Positions 1-8,894 are shown, counted from the stretch's first letter. The stretch is 64,000 nt of DNA from Brevibacterium zhoupengii (GCF_021117425.1 NZ_CP088298.1:3658001-3722000), one strand, 5' to 3'. The notes: generated by a model from the letters alone, not told the origin. A program made the numbers and translations.

Positions 1-339
1 GTGTCCATCGACGTCGGCGAGAAGAAGCAGAAGGAGTCGGTCAAGGCCGGCGAGACCTACGTTCAGGACCCAGAGAGCTCGGCGTCGTCGTCATCGAAGC
101 CGGTCATCGTGGACGGCCTCAAGGCACAGCCCGGCGACCTGGCCGATATCACCGTCACAGTCGGCGACGACGAGAAGACGATCCGGACCCAGGTCCTGTC
201 GAATTCCCTGCCCTACTACGAACAGTACGTACCGACCGAAAAGCCCTCAGAGTCGCCCAGCGAAGATGCGTCTCAGCCCAATGGCGACGCATCTCAGTCC
301 GGTGAGCAGAGCGAGTCAGCAGTCGGAGTCAACGGCTGA
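1..339 (+). CDS. 3' end of an unidentified protein with a Ser/Glu/Pro-rich tail
   Basis: An open frame runs in from the window edge and stops with TGA at 337-339; 112 residues are visible. The first codon is GTG, but no upstream sequence is available to judge whether it is a start, so I treat the gene as truncated. The visible part has an acidic, lysine-rich stretch, a hydrophilic beta-like segment (VIVDGLKAQPGDLADI) and a low-complexity C-terminal tail of Ser, Glu, Pro, Gln and Gly, typical of exported or surface proteins of actinobacteria. I do not recognise the family. It converges on regX3, and a long palindrome lies between them. Confidence 0.5.
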   Translation: MSIDVGEKKQKESVKAGETYVQDPESSASSSSKPVIVDGLKAQPGDLADITVTVGDDEKTIRTQVLSNSLPYYEQYVPTEKPSESPSEDASQPNGDASQSGEQSESAVGVNG

Positions 340-356
340 GCACAGCCGCACGAGAG

Positions 357-408
357 CTGACAGTCAAGAAGGAGCCGCCCACATGGGCGGCTCCTTCTTG
401 ACTGTCAG
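357..408. terminator. bidirectional terminator, 25-bp palindrome arms
   Basis: Arms 357-381 and 384-408 are perfect reverse complements separated by only CA. The structure lies between the stop of the left-edge gene and the stop of convergent regX3, so it can serve both. There is no clear T-tract, as is common for actinobacterial terminators. Confidence 0.85.
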
Positions 409-481
409 GTGACTCTGCGCGAGTGGCCGGTTACTCTGAGGGTGGCCGGTGACTCTGTGGGCGGTCAGACGCCTCGAGTGA

Positions 482-1165
482 TCAGGCTTCGAACTTGTAG
501 CCGAGCCCACGCACCGTGGTGAGCAGACGCGGTTCCGAGGGATTCTGTTCCACCTTGGCGCGCAGACGCTTGACGTGGACATCGAGGGTCTTCGTGTCCC
601 CCACGTAGTCCTCGCCCCAGATACGGTCGATGAGCTGACCTCGTGTCATGACTCGACCCGAGTTGCGGATGAGGATCTCGAGGAGCTCGAACTCCTTCAG
701 CGGCATCGACAGCTCTTCGCCGCGAACACTGACGACGTGGCGTTCGACATCGATGCGGACGCCCCCGGCCTCGAGCACCGACTCATCGTCAAAGCCCTCC
801 GACTCGACGTTGCGTCGCAGCACCGCACGCACCCTGGCGAGCAGCTCACGCGAGGAGTACGGCTTGGTCACGTAGTCGTCGGCGCCGAGTTCGAGTCCCA
901 CCACCTTATCGATCTCCGAGTCCTTGGCGGTGAGCATGATGATCGGCACACTGGACTTCGCGCGCAGCTCTCGGCACACCTCGGTGCCGGAGACTCCCGG
1001 CAGCATGAGGTCGAGCAGGACGAGGTCGGCGCCGTTGCGGTCAAACTCTGCAAGAGCCTTCAAACCGTCATCGGCAACAGTCACCTCATAACCTTCTTTA
1101 CCGAGCAGGTACGAGAGTGGGTCCGAGAACGAATCCTCGTCCTCGACAAGCAGAATTCGAGTCAC
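482..1165 (-). CDS. regX3: phosphate-responsive response regulator RegX3
   Basis: OmpR/PhoB-type response regulator of 227 residues. The N-terminal receiver has the acidic pair in LVEDED and the phospho-acceptor Asp at about residue 52 (LLDLMLPG). A switch-region Thr (MLTAKDSE) and Lys (YVTKPY) are present. The C-terminal winged helix has the DNA-contacting VDVHVKRLRAK-type segment. Its start overlaps the senX3 stop by 4 bp, so the two are translationally coupled. Divergent phoU completes the actinobacterial SenX3-RegX3-PhoU phosphate-sensing arrangement. In the family, phospho-RegX3 activates pst and other phosphate-starvation genes; the pstSCAB operon with a PHO box is in this window. The call by family and context is firm; target genes are inferred. 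Confidence 0.93.
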   Translation of the reverse strand: MTRILLVEDEDSFSDPLSYLLGKEGYEVTVADDGLKALAEFDRNGADLVLLDLMLPGVSGTEVCRELRAKSSVPIIMLTAKDSEIDKVVGLELGADDYVTKPYSSRELLARVRAVLRRNVESEGFDDESVLEAGGVRIDVERHVVSVRGEELSMPLKEFELLEILIRNSGRVMTRGQLIDRIWGEDYVGDTKTLDVHVKRLRAKVEQNPSEPRLLTTVRGLGYKFEA

Positions 1166-2568
1166 GTCTTGAGCTTCCTTTGTTCGCTTCCGGTTTCCAA
1201 AACCTGGGTTGTCTCATTCTCCACTGTGCTGACACCCTTGTCACCGTCAACGTCATTGTCACCGTCAACTTCAGCGTCTCCGTCGACGTCTGTGCCATCG
1301 TCAGCGGGCTGTTCGGTGACGTCATCGGCTCCGGCTCCAGCACCCGCTTCCGCCCGTGCCGAGTGCTCGAGCAGGACCCCATCCGGCGCCGAGGAGGATG
1401 CCTCGTCATCGGTGACCGTCCCTGCCAGCGGCAGCACGATCGTGAACGTCGAGCCTTTGCCGAGTCGGCTCCAGACCTTCACCTCTCCGCCGTGTGTGGC
1501 GATGATGTGCTTGACGATGCTCAGCCCCAAACCGGTGCCGCCGGTGATGCGCGACCGTGCCGGGTCGACACGGTAGAACCGTTCGAAGACCCTCTCCGTG
1601 TCCTGAGTGGAGAGTCCGATGCCCTGGTCAGTCACGGAGATCTCGACGCGTTCGTCGACGAGTTCGACACCGACGCCGATCCGGGTCCCATCGGGTGAGT
1701 AGTTGATGCCATTGTCGATGAGGTTGCGCACCGCGTTGACGAGGAGTTCGTAGTTGCCTTCGATGAGCATCCGACCAGGAGGCGAGACCTCGATGTGGAT
1801 GTTCTTACCCTCGGCGCGCGTGCGGGCACGATCAGCGGCATCATCGACCACCTCGGCGGCGGAGATCTTCTCCGTTGCAGACGGGGCCGTGTGGTCCTGC
1901 ACCCGGGAGAGGTCGATGATCTCCTGCACCAGCTGGGTCAGGCGCTTCGACTCGCGCTGCATGCGTCCGCCGAAGCGTTCGACAGCCTGCGGATCGTCGG
2001 AGAAGTCAGTGACCGCCTCGGCGAGGAGGGCCATCGCGCCGATAGGGGTCTTGAGTTCGTGGGAGACGTTGGCGACGAAGTCACGGCGAACGGCATCGAC
2101 GCGCTTGGACTCGGTCTGGTCGTCACAGAGGACGAGGACGAAGTTCGTGCCCAAGGGGGCCACTCGAGCATGGAGGAAGCGCAGAATCGAGTCAGTCTGC
2201 TCACGTTTCTGCTCGAGTTCGATCTCTTCGATGAGGCCGCGCGAGCGCACCCGTCCGACCATGCGCAGCATCTCAGGGGAGGCGAGAGAATGCCCTCTGA
2301 CCAGACCGAAGGTGTAGGCGGCCGGGGAAGCTTTGACGACATCGTCGCCGGCATCGAGGACGATCGCGGCCGAGGGCAGCACGGCCAGAACCTCGGCGAT
2401 GCCTTCGGGCAGGTCATCCTCTGAATGCAGATCGGCAGCGTCACGGGAGCGTTCGCTGAAACGAAACGCCAGAATTCCCGCTATGCCAAGTCCCAGACCG
2501 ACGATGCCGGTCAGGACCGCTACGATCAAGAGGTCCACGTCATCAAGCTTATGCGCAGTCTGCTTCAC
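1162..2568 (-). CDS. senX3: phosphate sensor histidine kinase SenX3
   Basis: Sensor kinase of 468 residues. One strong membrane segment is visible near residues 12-36, followed by a PAS-like region (about 60-145). The HisKA dimerisation domain has the phospho-acceptor His at about 170 (ANVSHELKTP), and the HATPase domain has the N box (NLIDNGINYS) and G boxes (DQGIGLS, GGTGLGLS). Mycobacterial SenX3 has two N-terminal membrane segments; only one is obvious here. The C-terminal ~70 residues are an acidic Asp/Val/Gly-rich low-complexity tail coded by repeats near 1200-1330. It is the first gene of the senX3-regX3 operon, divergent from phoU. Confidence 0.92.
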   Translation of the reverse strand: MKQTAHKLDDVDLLIVAVLTGIVGLGLGIAGILAFRFSERSRDAADLHSEDDLPEGIAEVLAVLPSAAIVLDAGDDVVKASPAAYTFGLVRGHSLASPEMLRMVGRVRSRGLIEEIELEQKREQTDSILRFLHARVAPLGTNFVLVLCDDQTESKRVDAVRRDFVANVSHELKTPIGAMALLAEAVTDFSDDPQAVERFGGRMQRESKRLTQLVQEIIDLSRVQDHTAPSATEKISAAEVVDDAADRARTRAEGKNIHIEVSPPGRMLIEGNYELLVNAVRNLIDNGINYSPDGTRIGVGVELVDERVEISVTDQGIGLSTQDTERVFERFYRVDPARSRITGGTGLGLSIVKHIIATHGGEVKVWSRLGKGSTFTIVLPLAGTVTDDEASSSAPDGVLLEHSARAEAGAGAGADDVTEQPADDGTDVDGDAEVDGDNDVDGDKGVSTVENETTQVLETGSEQRKLKT

Positions 2569-2611
2569 AGACGCACCGAATCGGCCTCAGAACGCCGCTT
2601 TTGCCGAGGAA

Positions 2612-2639
2612 TTCACCTACACGCCAGACAACGTTCACC
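2612..2639. promoter_or_regulatory. candidate RegX3/PHO box between senX3 and phoU
   Basis: TTCACC occurs at 2612-2617 and again at 2634-2639, exactly 22 bp (two 11-bp units) apart, inside the 186-bp divergent senX3/phoU interval. PhoB/PhoP/RegX3-type regulators bind TTCAC-like units in 11-bp register. An inverted repeat TGTCC-TGACC-GGACA lies further towards phoU. Binding is inferred from spacing and location only. Confidence 0.45.
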
Positions 2640-2754
2640 CAATCGTGTCAAGCTGGCACAGTGTGCCTGTCCTGACCGGACAGCTGTCCGCCCCGGGACA
2701 CCATGAGGCACGTCAGCCTCACCAGAGATCCACGAGATTAAGGAACCGTTGTCA

Positions 2755-3417
2755 ATGCGCGAAGTCTTCAGAAATGAGCTGGACGACCTGGCCACGCAGC
2801 TGGTCGACATGTCCATCAAGGTACACGAGGCGATGCGCCTGGCGAACCAGGCCCTGCGCAGCAACGACCTGGAGCTGGCCGAAAAGGTCATCGAAGCCGA
2901 CGCCGTCATCGACCATATGCAGTACGCCCTCGACCAGCAGGCCGCTGAGATGCTGGCCCTGCAGGCACCTGTCGCCGCTGATCTGCGCGCGGTCATCGGC
3001 TCTCTGCGGATGTCCGCCTCCCTCGAGCGCATGGGCGACCTGGCTCGCCACATCGCCCAGCAGGTGCGCATCCGCTACCCCGAGTCCGCGATCCCCGATC
3101 AGTTCTCCGACACGTTCACCCGGATGGGCGAATCAGGAGAGAAGATCGCCGAGGCGACCGAGAACCTGCTGTCGAACCCCGGCCTGACCGCCGTGCCCAC
3201 GATCAACGCGATCGATGAAGAGCTCGACGAACTGCACCTGAGCATCTTCGCCAAGCTCGCCGAGGCGCCTGCCGGGTCGCTGGCACCTCGCCACATTGCC
3301 GACGTCACCCTGCTCTCGCGTTACTACGAGCGCTTCGGCGACCACGCGGTGTCCGTGTCCCAGAAGGTCGAATACCTGCTCACGGGCAACTGGGAACCGT
3401 ACCTGTCGAAGAAGTGA
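2755..3417 (+). CDS. phoU: phosphate-signalling protein PhoU
   Basis: PhoU-family protein of 220 residues, the usual length, made of two similar three-helix bundles. The metal-binding-type motifs of each half are recognisable (SLRMSASLERMGDLARHIA and RYYERFGDHAVSVSQ). I chose the ATG at 2755 because an AAGGAA ribosome-binding site sits 8 bp upstream; a TTG two codons earlier is less likely. PhoU couples the Pst transporter to the SenX3 kinase and represses phosphate-starvation signalling when phosphate is plentiful. It is divergent from senX3. Confidence 0.95.
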   Translation: MREVFRNELDDLATQLVDMSIKVHEAMRLANQALRSNDLELAEKVIEADAVIDHMQYALDQQAAEMLALQAPVAADLRAVIGSLRMSASLERMGDLARHIAQQVRIRYPESAIPDQFSDTFTRMGESGEKIAEATENLLSNPGLTAVPTINAIDEELDELHLSIFAKLAEAPAGSLAPRHIADVTLLSRYYERFGDHAVSVSQKVEYLLTGNWEPYLSKK

Positions 3418-3456
3418 CACACGCCTGAGACTCCGAATCAGGTGTGAGTCTCCGAA

Positions 3457-4407
3457 TCAGCCCGAGGCCGACGAATGTTCGGCCTCGGGCTTTTCGCTGG
3501 CGATGACCTTTCGTGATCGCTGCTTCGATCCCGTGATGCTGCGCGCAATGGTCTTGAGCACTCCGGTCGTGACCGCGACGCCGAGGAGCAGGAGCGCGCC
3601 CCCGATGAGTTCGGGCCCCGTGGGTCGGTCGCCGAGGACGAGCCAGGCAGAGAGCACGCCGACCAGCGGGACGAGCAGCGAGAACGGTGCGACCTGCGAT
3701 GCCGGGAAGCGTGCGAGCAGCGAGTTCCAGATGACATAGCCGATGAGCGATGCGCACCCGGCGGTGTAGACGACCGAGGCCACGACGCCCCAGGTCGGGT
3801 GCGCCAGAGCATGGGCCACCTCGGCGGGGCCATCGACGAGGAGCGAGAGCACGAACAGCGGAACCGGCACAACGAGGGCCGACCACACGGTCATCTGCAC
3901 GCCGTTGGTCCCCTCCTTCACTCCGCGGGCGATGACATTGCCGACCGCCCACGACAGGGAGGCCCCGAGGGCGACGAGGAAGGCCGCGATTGGGACCGAG
4001 GCCTGCAGGCTCAGCCCGATGACGCCCAGCCCGGAGAGGCCGATGAGGATGCCGATGATCTGACGTCGATTCGGGATCTCGCGCAGTGCGAGCGCGGCGA
4101 CGAGGACGGTGAATGCCGCCTGGATCTGAATGACGATCGAGGTCAGACCCGCCGGAAGTCCGAGGAACATCGAGGTGTAGAGCAGGCCGAACTGGCCCGC
4201 GGACATGAACACGCCGATGAGCAGGATGCGGCGGAAGTCCCCGCGTGGAAACTTCACGAAGAAGATCGCCGGGAACACGACGAGGGTGAAGCGGGCGGCG
4301 ACGAGGAGCAGCGGCGGCCAGTCCCGCAGTCCGAAGTCGATGAAGATGAAGTTGACGCCCCAGAGGACGACGACGAGCAGGGCGAGCAGGTAATGGACAG
4401 GACGCAT
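3457..4407 (-). CDS. EamA-family (DMT) permease, probable metabolite exporter
   Basis: Membrane protein of 316 residues with about ten hydrophobic segments forming two five-helix EamA repeats, the standard length and layout of the drug/metabolite transporter superfamily. It begins with LLALLVVVLWGVNFIF, typical of the first EamA helix, and ends in a short hydrophilic, Lys/Ser-rich cytoplasmic tail. EamA-type proteins usually export amino acids or related metabolites, but the substrate cannot be read from the sequence. It is divergently paired with a LysR regulator 71 bp away, which probably controls it. Confidence 0.88.
   Translation of the reverse strand: MRPVHYLLALLVVVLWGVNFIFIDFGLRDWPPLLLVAARFTLVVFPAIFFVKFPRGDFRRILLIGVFMSAGQFGLLYTSMFLGLPAGLTSIVIQIQAAFTVLVAALALREIPNRRQIIGILIGLSGLGVIGLSLQASVPIAAFLVALGASLSWAVGNVIARGVKEGTNGVQMTVWSALVVPVPLFVLSLLVDGPAEVAHALAHPTWGVVASVVYTAGCASLIGYVIWNSLLARFPASQVAPFSLLVPLVGVLSAWLVLGDRPTGPELIGGALLLLGVAVTTGVLKTIARSITGSKQRSRKVIASEKPEAEHSSASG
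3459..3494 (+). terminator. phoU terminator overlapping the end of the EamA gene
   Basis: Arms 3459-3471 and 3479-3491 (AGCCCGAGGCCGA and its complement) are followed by TTT. The structure lies 40 bp after phoU and inside the last codons of the convergent transporter gene, so both transcripts contain it. Confidence 0.75.
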
Positions 4408-4429
4408 ACTTCAAGGATCCCAGCCAGTG

Positions 4430-4481
4430 CATCAAATTTCCATTGAATATAAATGCGTGGTTTCGTTAAAATAATTTGATG
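4430..4481. promoter_or_regulatory. divergent promoter/operator of EamA and LysR genes
   Basis: For the LysR gene, TTGAAT at 4443-4448 and TAAAAT at 4467-4472 are spaced 18 bp, and the ATG at 4479 lies 6 bp after the -10 box with no Shine-Dalgarno, so a leaderless mRNA is likely. A 9-bp inverted repeat, CATCAAATT (4430-4438) with AATTTGATG (4473-4481), brackets the promoter and is a candidate LysR binding pair. The interval is notably AT-rich. Confidence 0.55.
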
Positions 4482-5396
4482 ATTGACACTCTCGCCCTGC
4501 GCACACTCGTTGCTCTCGACTCGGCCGGATCCGTCACGGCGACTGCCGACGCACTCGGCTACACCTCGGCGGCCATCAGCCATCAGCTGCAGAAGCTCTC
4601 GCGCTATCTCGGGGCGCCGGTGACCGAGCGCACGGGACGCGGGATCGCTCTGACTCCGATGGGCCGTGAACTCAGCCGTCGCGGTGCCGAGCTGCTCCAG
4701 GATCTCGAAAGCCTCGAGACCGACGCCAGAGCACAGTCGGGCGAACCCCGAGGTCGAATCACGGTGGGCGGGTTCTCGACCGGCATCCGCGGGGTGCTGG
4801 TGCCGTCCCTGCCGCTGCTCAAGGACACCGCGCCGGAGCTGACGATCACCAACATCGAGGAGGAGCCCGATGAGCTCATCGACATGGTCACGGCCGGTCG
4901 GATCGACGCCTCGCTCATCTTCGACTGGCGGGAAGCTCCTCCTCAGCTGCCCTCAACATTGAATTCCGAGCTCATCGCCGTCGACCGGGCCGATATCGTC
5001 ATGCACCGCGACCACCATCTGGCCGCGCGTGATCAGGTGAGTCGCCAGGACCTCCTCGGCGAGGTGTTCGTCTCGGCACCGCGCAACGGCGTGTGCCACC
5101 GCTGGCTCACCGCACTCTTCGACCCGCTCAACACCGAACCGCGGATCGAGTACTGGGCGATGGAGTACGACACCCAGATCGAGTTCGCCCGGGCCGTCGG
5201 TGCGCTTGCGCTGGTGCCGCGGCTGGGACGACCGCATCTGCCCGCCGATGTCACCGTCGTCGAGCTCGACGATCCGAGCATCGCCCGTTGGATCTACCTC
5301 GTCTGGCGGGCCTCGATGAGCGCCTCCCCGGCGATCGCCCTCCTCCTTGAGCAGATGAGGGCGGTCGCCGAGGTGGCAGCCGGTGAGGTCACGTAA
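4479..5396 (+). CDS. LysR-family transcriptional regulator
   Basis: Protein of 305 residues, the usual LTTR length. The N-terminal helix-turn-helix (about residues 3-60) contains SVTATADALGYTSAAISHQL, followed by the linker helix and a periplasmic-binding-protein-like effector domain (about 90-295). The ATG at 4479 is preferred over a TTG three bases earlier because it sits at the expected start of a leaderless transcript. It is divergent from the EamA exporter, the classic arrangement for a LysR protein controlling an exporter in response to its substrate. The effector is unknown. Confidence 0.9.
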   Translation: MIDTLALRTLVALDSAGSVTATADALGYTSAAISHQLQKLSRYLGAPVTERTGRGIALTPMGRELSRRGAELLQDLESLETDARAQSGEPRGRITVGGFSTGIRGVLVPSLPLLKDTAPELTITNIEEEPDELIDMVTAGRIDASLIFDWREAPPQLPSTLNSELIAVDRADIVMHRDHHLAARDQVSRQDLLGEVFVSAPRNGVCHRWLTALFDPLNTEPRIEYWAMEYDTQIEFARAVGALALVPRLGRPHLPADVTVVELDDPSIARWIYLVWRASMSASPAIALLLEQMRAVAEVAAGEVT

Positions 5397-5411
5397 GTGA
5401 GCTCCTGAGCC

Positions 5412-6155
5412 TCAGCGGCCCTGGTTGGCGACCTGACCGATCGCGGCCTCGGCGGCAGCGGGATCAAGGTACGTGCCGCCGGGCTTGACCGGGGTGAAGT
5501 CCTCGGTCAGCTCGTAGTGCAGCGGGATTCCGGTGGGAATGTTGAGGCCGGTGATATCGGCATCGGAGATTCCGTCGAGGTGCTTGACGAGGGCACGCAG
5601 CGAATTGCCGTGGGCGACGACGAGCACGGTGCGTCCGACGGTGAGTTCGGGCACGAGCCGGTCGTACCAATAGGGCAGGAGCCGGTCGATGACATCGGCC
5701 AGGCATTCCGTACGAGGCAGGGAGTCGCCGAGGTTGGCGTAGCGGGGGTCTCCGGCCTGTGAGAATTCCGAGGCATCGCCGAGAGCCGGCGGCGGGGTGT
5801 CGAAGGACCGGCGCCAGGTCATGAACTGCTCCTCGCCGAACTCCTCGCGGATCTCCTTCTTGTTCTTACCCTGCAGCGCACCGTAGTGACGTTCGTTGAG
5901 TCGCCAGCTGCGGTGGACGTCGAGCCACGAGAGGTCGGCGGCCTCGAGCGCCAGGTTCGAGGTGAGGATGGCCCGCTTGAGACGGGAGGTGTACACGACG
6001 TCAGGGATGAGCTCGGCCTCGCGCAGGAGCTCTCCCGCGCGCTGGCCCTCTGCCCGGCCCTTGCCGGTCAGTGTCACATCGACCCAACCGGTGAACAGAT
6101 TCTTCTGGTTCCATTCGCTCTCGCCGTGGCGCAGCAGGATGAGGTTATGCGTCAT
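5412..6155 (-). CDS. gpmA: 2,3-bisphosphoglycerate-dependent phosphoglycerate mutase
   Basis: Histidine-phosphatase-fold enzyme of 247 residues interconverting 3- and 2-phosphoglycerate in glycolysis. Visible motifs are the phospho-His signature [10 protein letters not shown] at the N-terminus, [12 protein letters not shown], the [12 protein letters not shown] segment that binds substrate, and the second catalytic His in [13 protein letters not shown]. The ATG at 6155 is chosen because the RHGES motif begins 9 residues later, as in the family; the open frame upstream of it has no family resemblance. It converges on the LysR gene with 15 bp between stops. Confidence 0.96.
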   Translation of the reverse strand: MTHNLILLRHGESEWNQKNLFTGWVDVTLTGKGRAEGQRAGELLREAELIPDVVYTSRLKRAILTSNLALEAADLSWLDVHRSWRLNERHYGALQGKNKKEIREEFGEEQFMTWRRSFDTPPPALGDASEFSQAGDPRYANLGDSLPRTECLADVIDRLLPYWYDRLVPELTVGRTVLVVAHGNSLRALVKHLDGISDADITGLNIPTGIPLHYELTEDFTPVKPGGTYLDPAAAEAAIGQVANQGR

Positions 6156-6300
6156 GGCACTATTTTTGCACGACCGCCCCTGCGCGCACAGACTCGCCCA
6201 CGGAATGAGCCTGCGGACGAGCCGTCGATGAGCCTGCGGGTGAGCACTCGAGACGTTTCTCACTATTCGGCACACCGTCTTGCATCCCGAAATGCACGGC

Positions 6301-6312
6301 TAGCCTGAGCTC
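6301..6312 (+). promoter_or_regulatory. leaderless -10 box of the BASS symporter gene
   Basis: TAGCCT at 6301-6306 lies 6 bp before the ATG at 6313. No Shine-Dalgarno is present, so transcription probably starts at the ATG. Confidence 0.45.
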
Positions 6313-7386
6313 ATGTCCGACTCATCCACGCCACCAGCGGGGCCACCGCAGACCCCCAACTCTCGCTCACACTCGGGGCAGGCATCGCCGTCGCCCGCGC
6401 AGCAGCCGAAAGCTGATCGCAGTTCGATCATCGCCGTCACGGCGCTGCCGGTCCTCGTCGTCATTGCGGGAGTCCTCGGATTCCTCACCCCCGACACGTT
6501 CACGCCCCTGGCACCCACAATCACGTGGAGCCTCGGCGTCGTCATGTTCTTCATGGGGCTGACCCTGACCTTGCCGGACTTCGCCCGCATCGCCAAGAAG
6601 CCGTGGATCGCCGCCCTCGGAGTCGTCACGCAGTTCATCGCCATGCCGCTGCTCGGCCTCCTCGTCGTCACCCTGTTCAACCTTCCGGCCGAGATCGCCG
6701 TCGGCGTCATCCTCGTCGGCTGTGCACCCGGCGGCACCGCCTCGAACGTGGTGACCTATCTGGCCAAGGGCGACACCGCACTGTCCGTGTCGATCACGAC
6801 GCTGTCCACCCTGCTCGCTCCGGTGCTGACTCCCCTGCTGACCCTGTGGCTGGCCGGCTCCTATATGAATGTGCCCTTCTGGTCGATGTTCGTCTCGATC
6901 TGCCAGACCGTCCTCGTGCCCGTCATCGTCGGTGTCCTGGTGCGGGTCGTGGCCTCGAAGCTCGTCGATGCGATCGCACCCGTGCTGCCGTGGCTGGCAT
7001 CGGTCGCCATCGCCTACATCGTTGCCATCGTCGTCGCCGGATCCGCCGATTCCATCGCCTCAGCCGGGCTCCTCGTCCTCCTGGCCGTCATCACCCACAA
7101 CGTTCTGGGACTGGGCATCGGCTACGGTGTCGCGGCCGCCTGCCGCCTGGATACGCCCACCAGACGCGCGCTGTCCTTCGAGGTCGGCCTGCAGAACTCG
7201 GGCCTCGCATCGACCCTGGCCACCACGTACTTCTCCCCCTTGGCCGCTCTCCCCGGAGCCGTGTTCAGCGTCTGGCACAACGTCTCCGGCGCACTCCTGG
7301 CCTCGCTGTTCGCACGTCGGCCCTACAGCAGTCCACCACGTGAGCAGCTCTCCGCGGACGCTCGCGCGCAGGAGTCCGTACGATGA
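6313..7386 (+). CDS. bile acid:sodium symporter (BASS) family protein
   Basis: Protein of 357 residues with a hydrophilic N-terminal leader of about 40 residues, then roughly nine or ten membrane segments. Family marks include GWVMFFMGLTL-like spacing (here VVMFFMGLTLTLPDF), the GCAPGGTASNVVTYLAKGD motif that forms the sodium/substrate crossover, and EVGLQNSGLASTLA. Bacterial members take up organic acids such as pantoate or keto acids with sodium; the substrate here is not predictable. The stop overlaps the start of the following acetyltransferase by 4 bp, suggesting a two-gene operon. Confidence 0.9.
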   Translation: MSDSSTPPAGPPQTPNSRSHSGQASPSPAQQPKADRSSIIAVTALPVLVVIAGVLGFLTPDTFTPLAPTITWSLGVVMFFMGLTLTLPDFARIAKKPWIAALGVVTQFIAMPLLGLLVVTLFNLPAEIAVGVILVGCAPGGTASNVVTYLAKGDTALSVSITTLSTLLAPVLTPLLTLWLAGSYMNVPFWSMFVSICQTVLVPVIVGVLVRVVASKLVDAIAPVLPWLASVAIAYIVAIVVAGSADSIASAGLLVLLAVITHNVLGLGIGYGVAAACRLDTPTRRALSFEVGLQNSGLASTLATTYFSPLAALPGAVFSVWHNVSGALLASLFARRPYSSPPREQLSADARAQESVR

Positions 7387-7985
7387 CCGAGTCCGCGATT
7401 CCGGCGGGCTTCTCCGCCTTCGCCGGGGAGACGATCACCCTCGCAGACAGGAAGTTCCTGGTACGTCGCGCCACCGCAGCAGACGTGCCAGGACTGGTGT
7501 CCCTGCTTCGCGATGACGCTCTCGGTGCCGGTCGTGAGGGGGCAGGGACCGAGGATGTTGCCGACTACCAGCACGCATTCGGTCTCATCGACTCCGACCC
7601 CAATCAGCTTCTGGTCGCGGTCGACGAGGTCACCGACAGTTCCGACGTCACCGACAGCACCGCGGAACCTCGCGTGGACAGACGGTCACAGCCTTCGGAA
7701 ACAGAGTCGACTGCTCTCGTGGGCACTCTGCAGCTGACCTTGATCCCGAGCCTGTCACGGCGAGGCTCGACACGGCTGCAGATCGAAGCGGTGAGGATCG
7801 GCCCGGCCGCTCAGGGGCTTGGTCTGGGCACTGCAGTCTTCGACTGGGCCCATGACTGCGGACGTCGGTTCGGGGCCTCGCTGGCTCAGCTGACGACCGA
7901 CAAGTCACGTGCGGATGCGCAGCGGTTCTATGCTCGTCTCGGCTACAAGGTCAGTCATAAAGGACTCAAACTCGATCTGAGCTGA
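7383..7985 (+). CDS. GNAT-family N-acetyltransferase
   Basis: Protein of 200 residues. The GNAT fold is indicated by the N-terminal VRRATAADVPGLVSLLRDD strand-helix and the acetyl-CoA pyrophosphate-binding loop QGLGLGTAVFDWAHD, then the last helix with AQRFYARLGYKVSH. A hydrophilic insertion (about residues 80-110) rich in Asp, Thr and Ser is longer than usual. It is translationally coupled to the BASS symporter (ATGA overlap). The substrate is unknown. Confidence 0.85.
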   Translation: MTESAIPAGFSAFAGETITLADRKFLVRRATAADVPGLVSLLRDDALGAGREGAGTEDVADYQHAFGLIDSDPNQLLVAVDEVTDSSDVTDSTAEPRVDRRSQPSETESTALVGTLQLTLIPSLSRRGSTRLQIEAVRIGPAAQGLGLGTAVFDWAHDCGRRFGASLAQLTTDKSRADAQRFYARLGYKVSHKGLKLDLS

Positions 7986-7988
7986 GAC

Positions 7989-8345
7989 TCACATCCACTT
8001 CACGCCGTCGACTTCGGCTTCGCGGATGCGGTGAGCGATCATCTGCGACAGCAGCTTGGTGGGGATCTCTCGATCGTAGTAGAGCTTGATCGAGCCCTTT
8101 CCGGTGTCGAATTCGCCCAGCTGATCGGCGAAGGCCTCTTTGGTGCTGGGGGTGAACACGAAGTTCGCGTGCTTGGCATAGCCGGCGAATACGAAGAGGA
8201 TCGTGTTCAGCGAATAGGCCGGGTTCCCCCATTTGATGCCTTCCTCCGCGGTGGGCGCAGCACTGCGGCTGAGGTCGCGGAGGCGGGCCAGAAAGTCTCT
8301 CTTGTGCTCATCGTCGAACCCGGCGATGTAGTCGTCGACGTTCAC
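7989..8345 (-). CDS. DUF1801 (YdhG-like) domain protein
   Basis: Small protein of 118 residues covering one DUF1801 domain: an acidic N-terminal helix (VDDYIAGFDDEHKRDF), then the conserved core with EGIKWGNPAYSL and a C-terminal SIKLYYDREIPTKLLSQMI segment. The start is a GTG at 8345, with a TTGGAG ribosome-binding site 9 bp upstream; it overlaps the stop of the upstream gene (GTGA). The family is widespread and structurally related to phenylalanine-tRNA-synthetase beta subdomains, but has no settled function. It is cotranscribed with the YbjN-like gene. Confidence 0.85.
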   Translation of the reverse strand: MNVDDYIAGFDDEHKRDFLARLRDLSRSAAPTAEEGIKWGNPAYSLNTILFVFAGYAKHANFVFTPSTKEAFADQLGEFDTGKGSIKLYYDREIPTKLLSQMIAHRIREAEVDGVKWM

Positions 8346-8860
8346 GTCTGCTCCAAGAATTCGTTGTCGTCTCCGCTGAGGACGTCTTCGAAGGCAGCGA
8401 GGTTGCGCGTCGACTCCCCGCGGCTGATCCTCCATGCCCATTCCTTCTTCATGCCGGTGCGGAAGCCGATGAGCAGGAGTTCGTTGAACGAGGAGTCGGC
8501 GGTCGCCAGAATCGCGCCGAGCAGCGAGTCGAGTTCGTCCAACAGTCGGTCCCGGGGCACGCTGGCCCCCAGGTAGACATCGCCGAGCGCATCGATTCCG
8601 AAGGACACAGGCCCCGGCTTCAGGTTCTTCATCAGCAGCCACCGATTGAACTCCTCGGAGTTCTCATCCGGATGACGAATGACGAACGCCTGCAGCTGCA
8701 CCGTTCGCGCTGCGATCGTGATCGACACGGTCGTCTTCAGCTTCTTCTCCCCCGGCAGGACGACGGCGATCTGAGAGTCTTCAACGGCGTCGACCTCGAC
8801 CTCGTTCTCGTGGGCCCATTGCCTCACACCGGCCAGGATCGTCTCGGTGTCGTTCGTCAT
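8342..8860 (-). CDS. YbjN-domain protein
   Basis: Soluble protein of 172 residues resembling the YbjN / type III secretion chaperone-like fold common in actinobacteria: an N-terminal helix, then alternating strands and helices with FVIRHPDENSEEFNRWLL and GDVYLGASVPRDRL. The ATG at 8860 is chosen because AGGA lies 7 bp upstream. In actinobacteria a YbjN protein commonly lies just after mshA, as here (34 bp downstream). Its function is unknown; association with mycothiol synthesis is only contextual. Confidence 0.82.
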   Translation of the reverse strand: MTNDTETILAGVRQWAHENEVEVDAVEDSQIAVVLPGEKKLKTTVSITIAARTVQLQAFVIRHPDENSEEFNRWLLMKNLKPGPVSFGIDALGDVYLGASVPRDRLLDELDSLLGAILATADSSFNELLLIGFRTGMKKEWAWRISRGESTRNLAAFEDVLSGDDNEFLEQT

Positions 8861-8894
8861 CTCGTGTCCTTCCGTCTGCGACTCATCGACCGCC

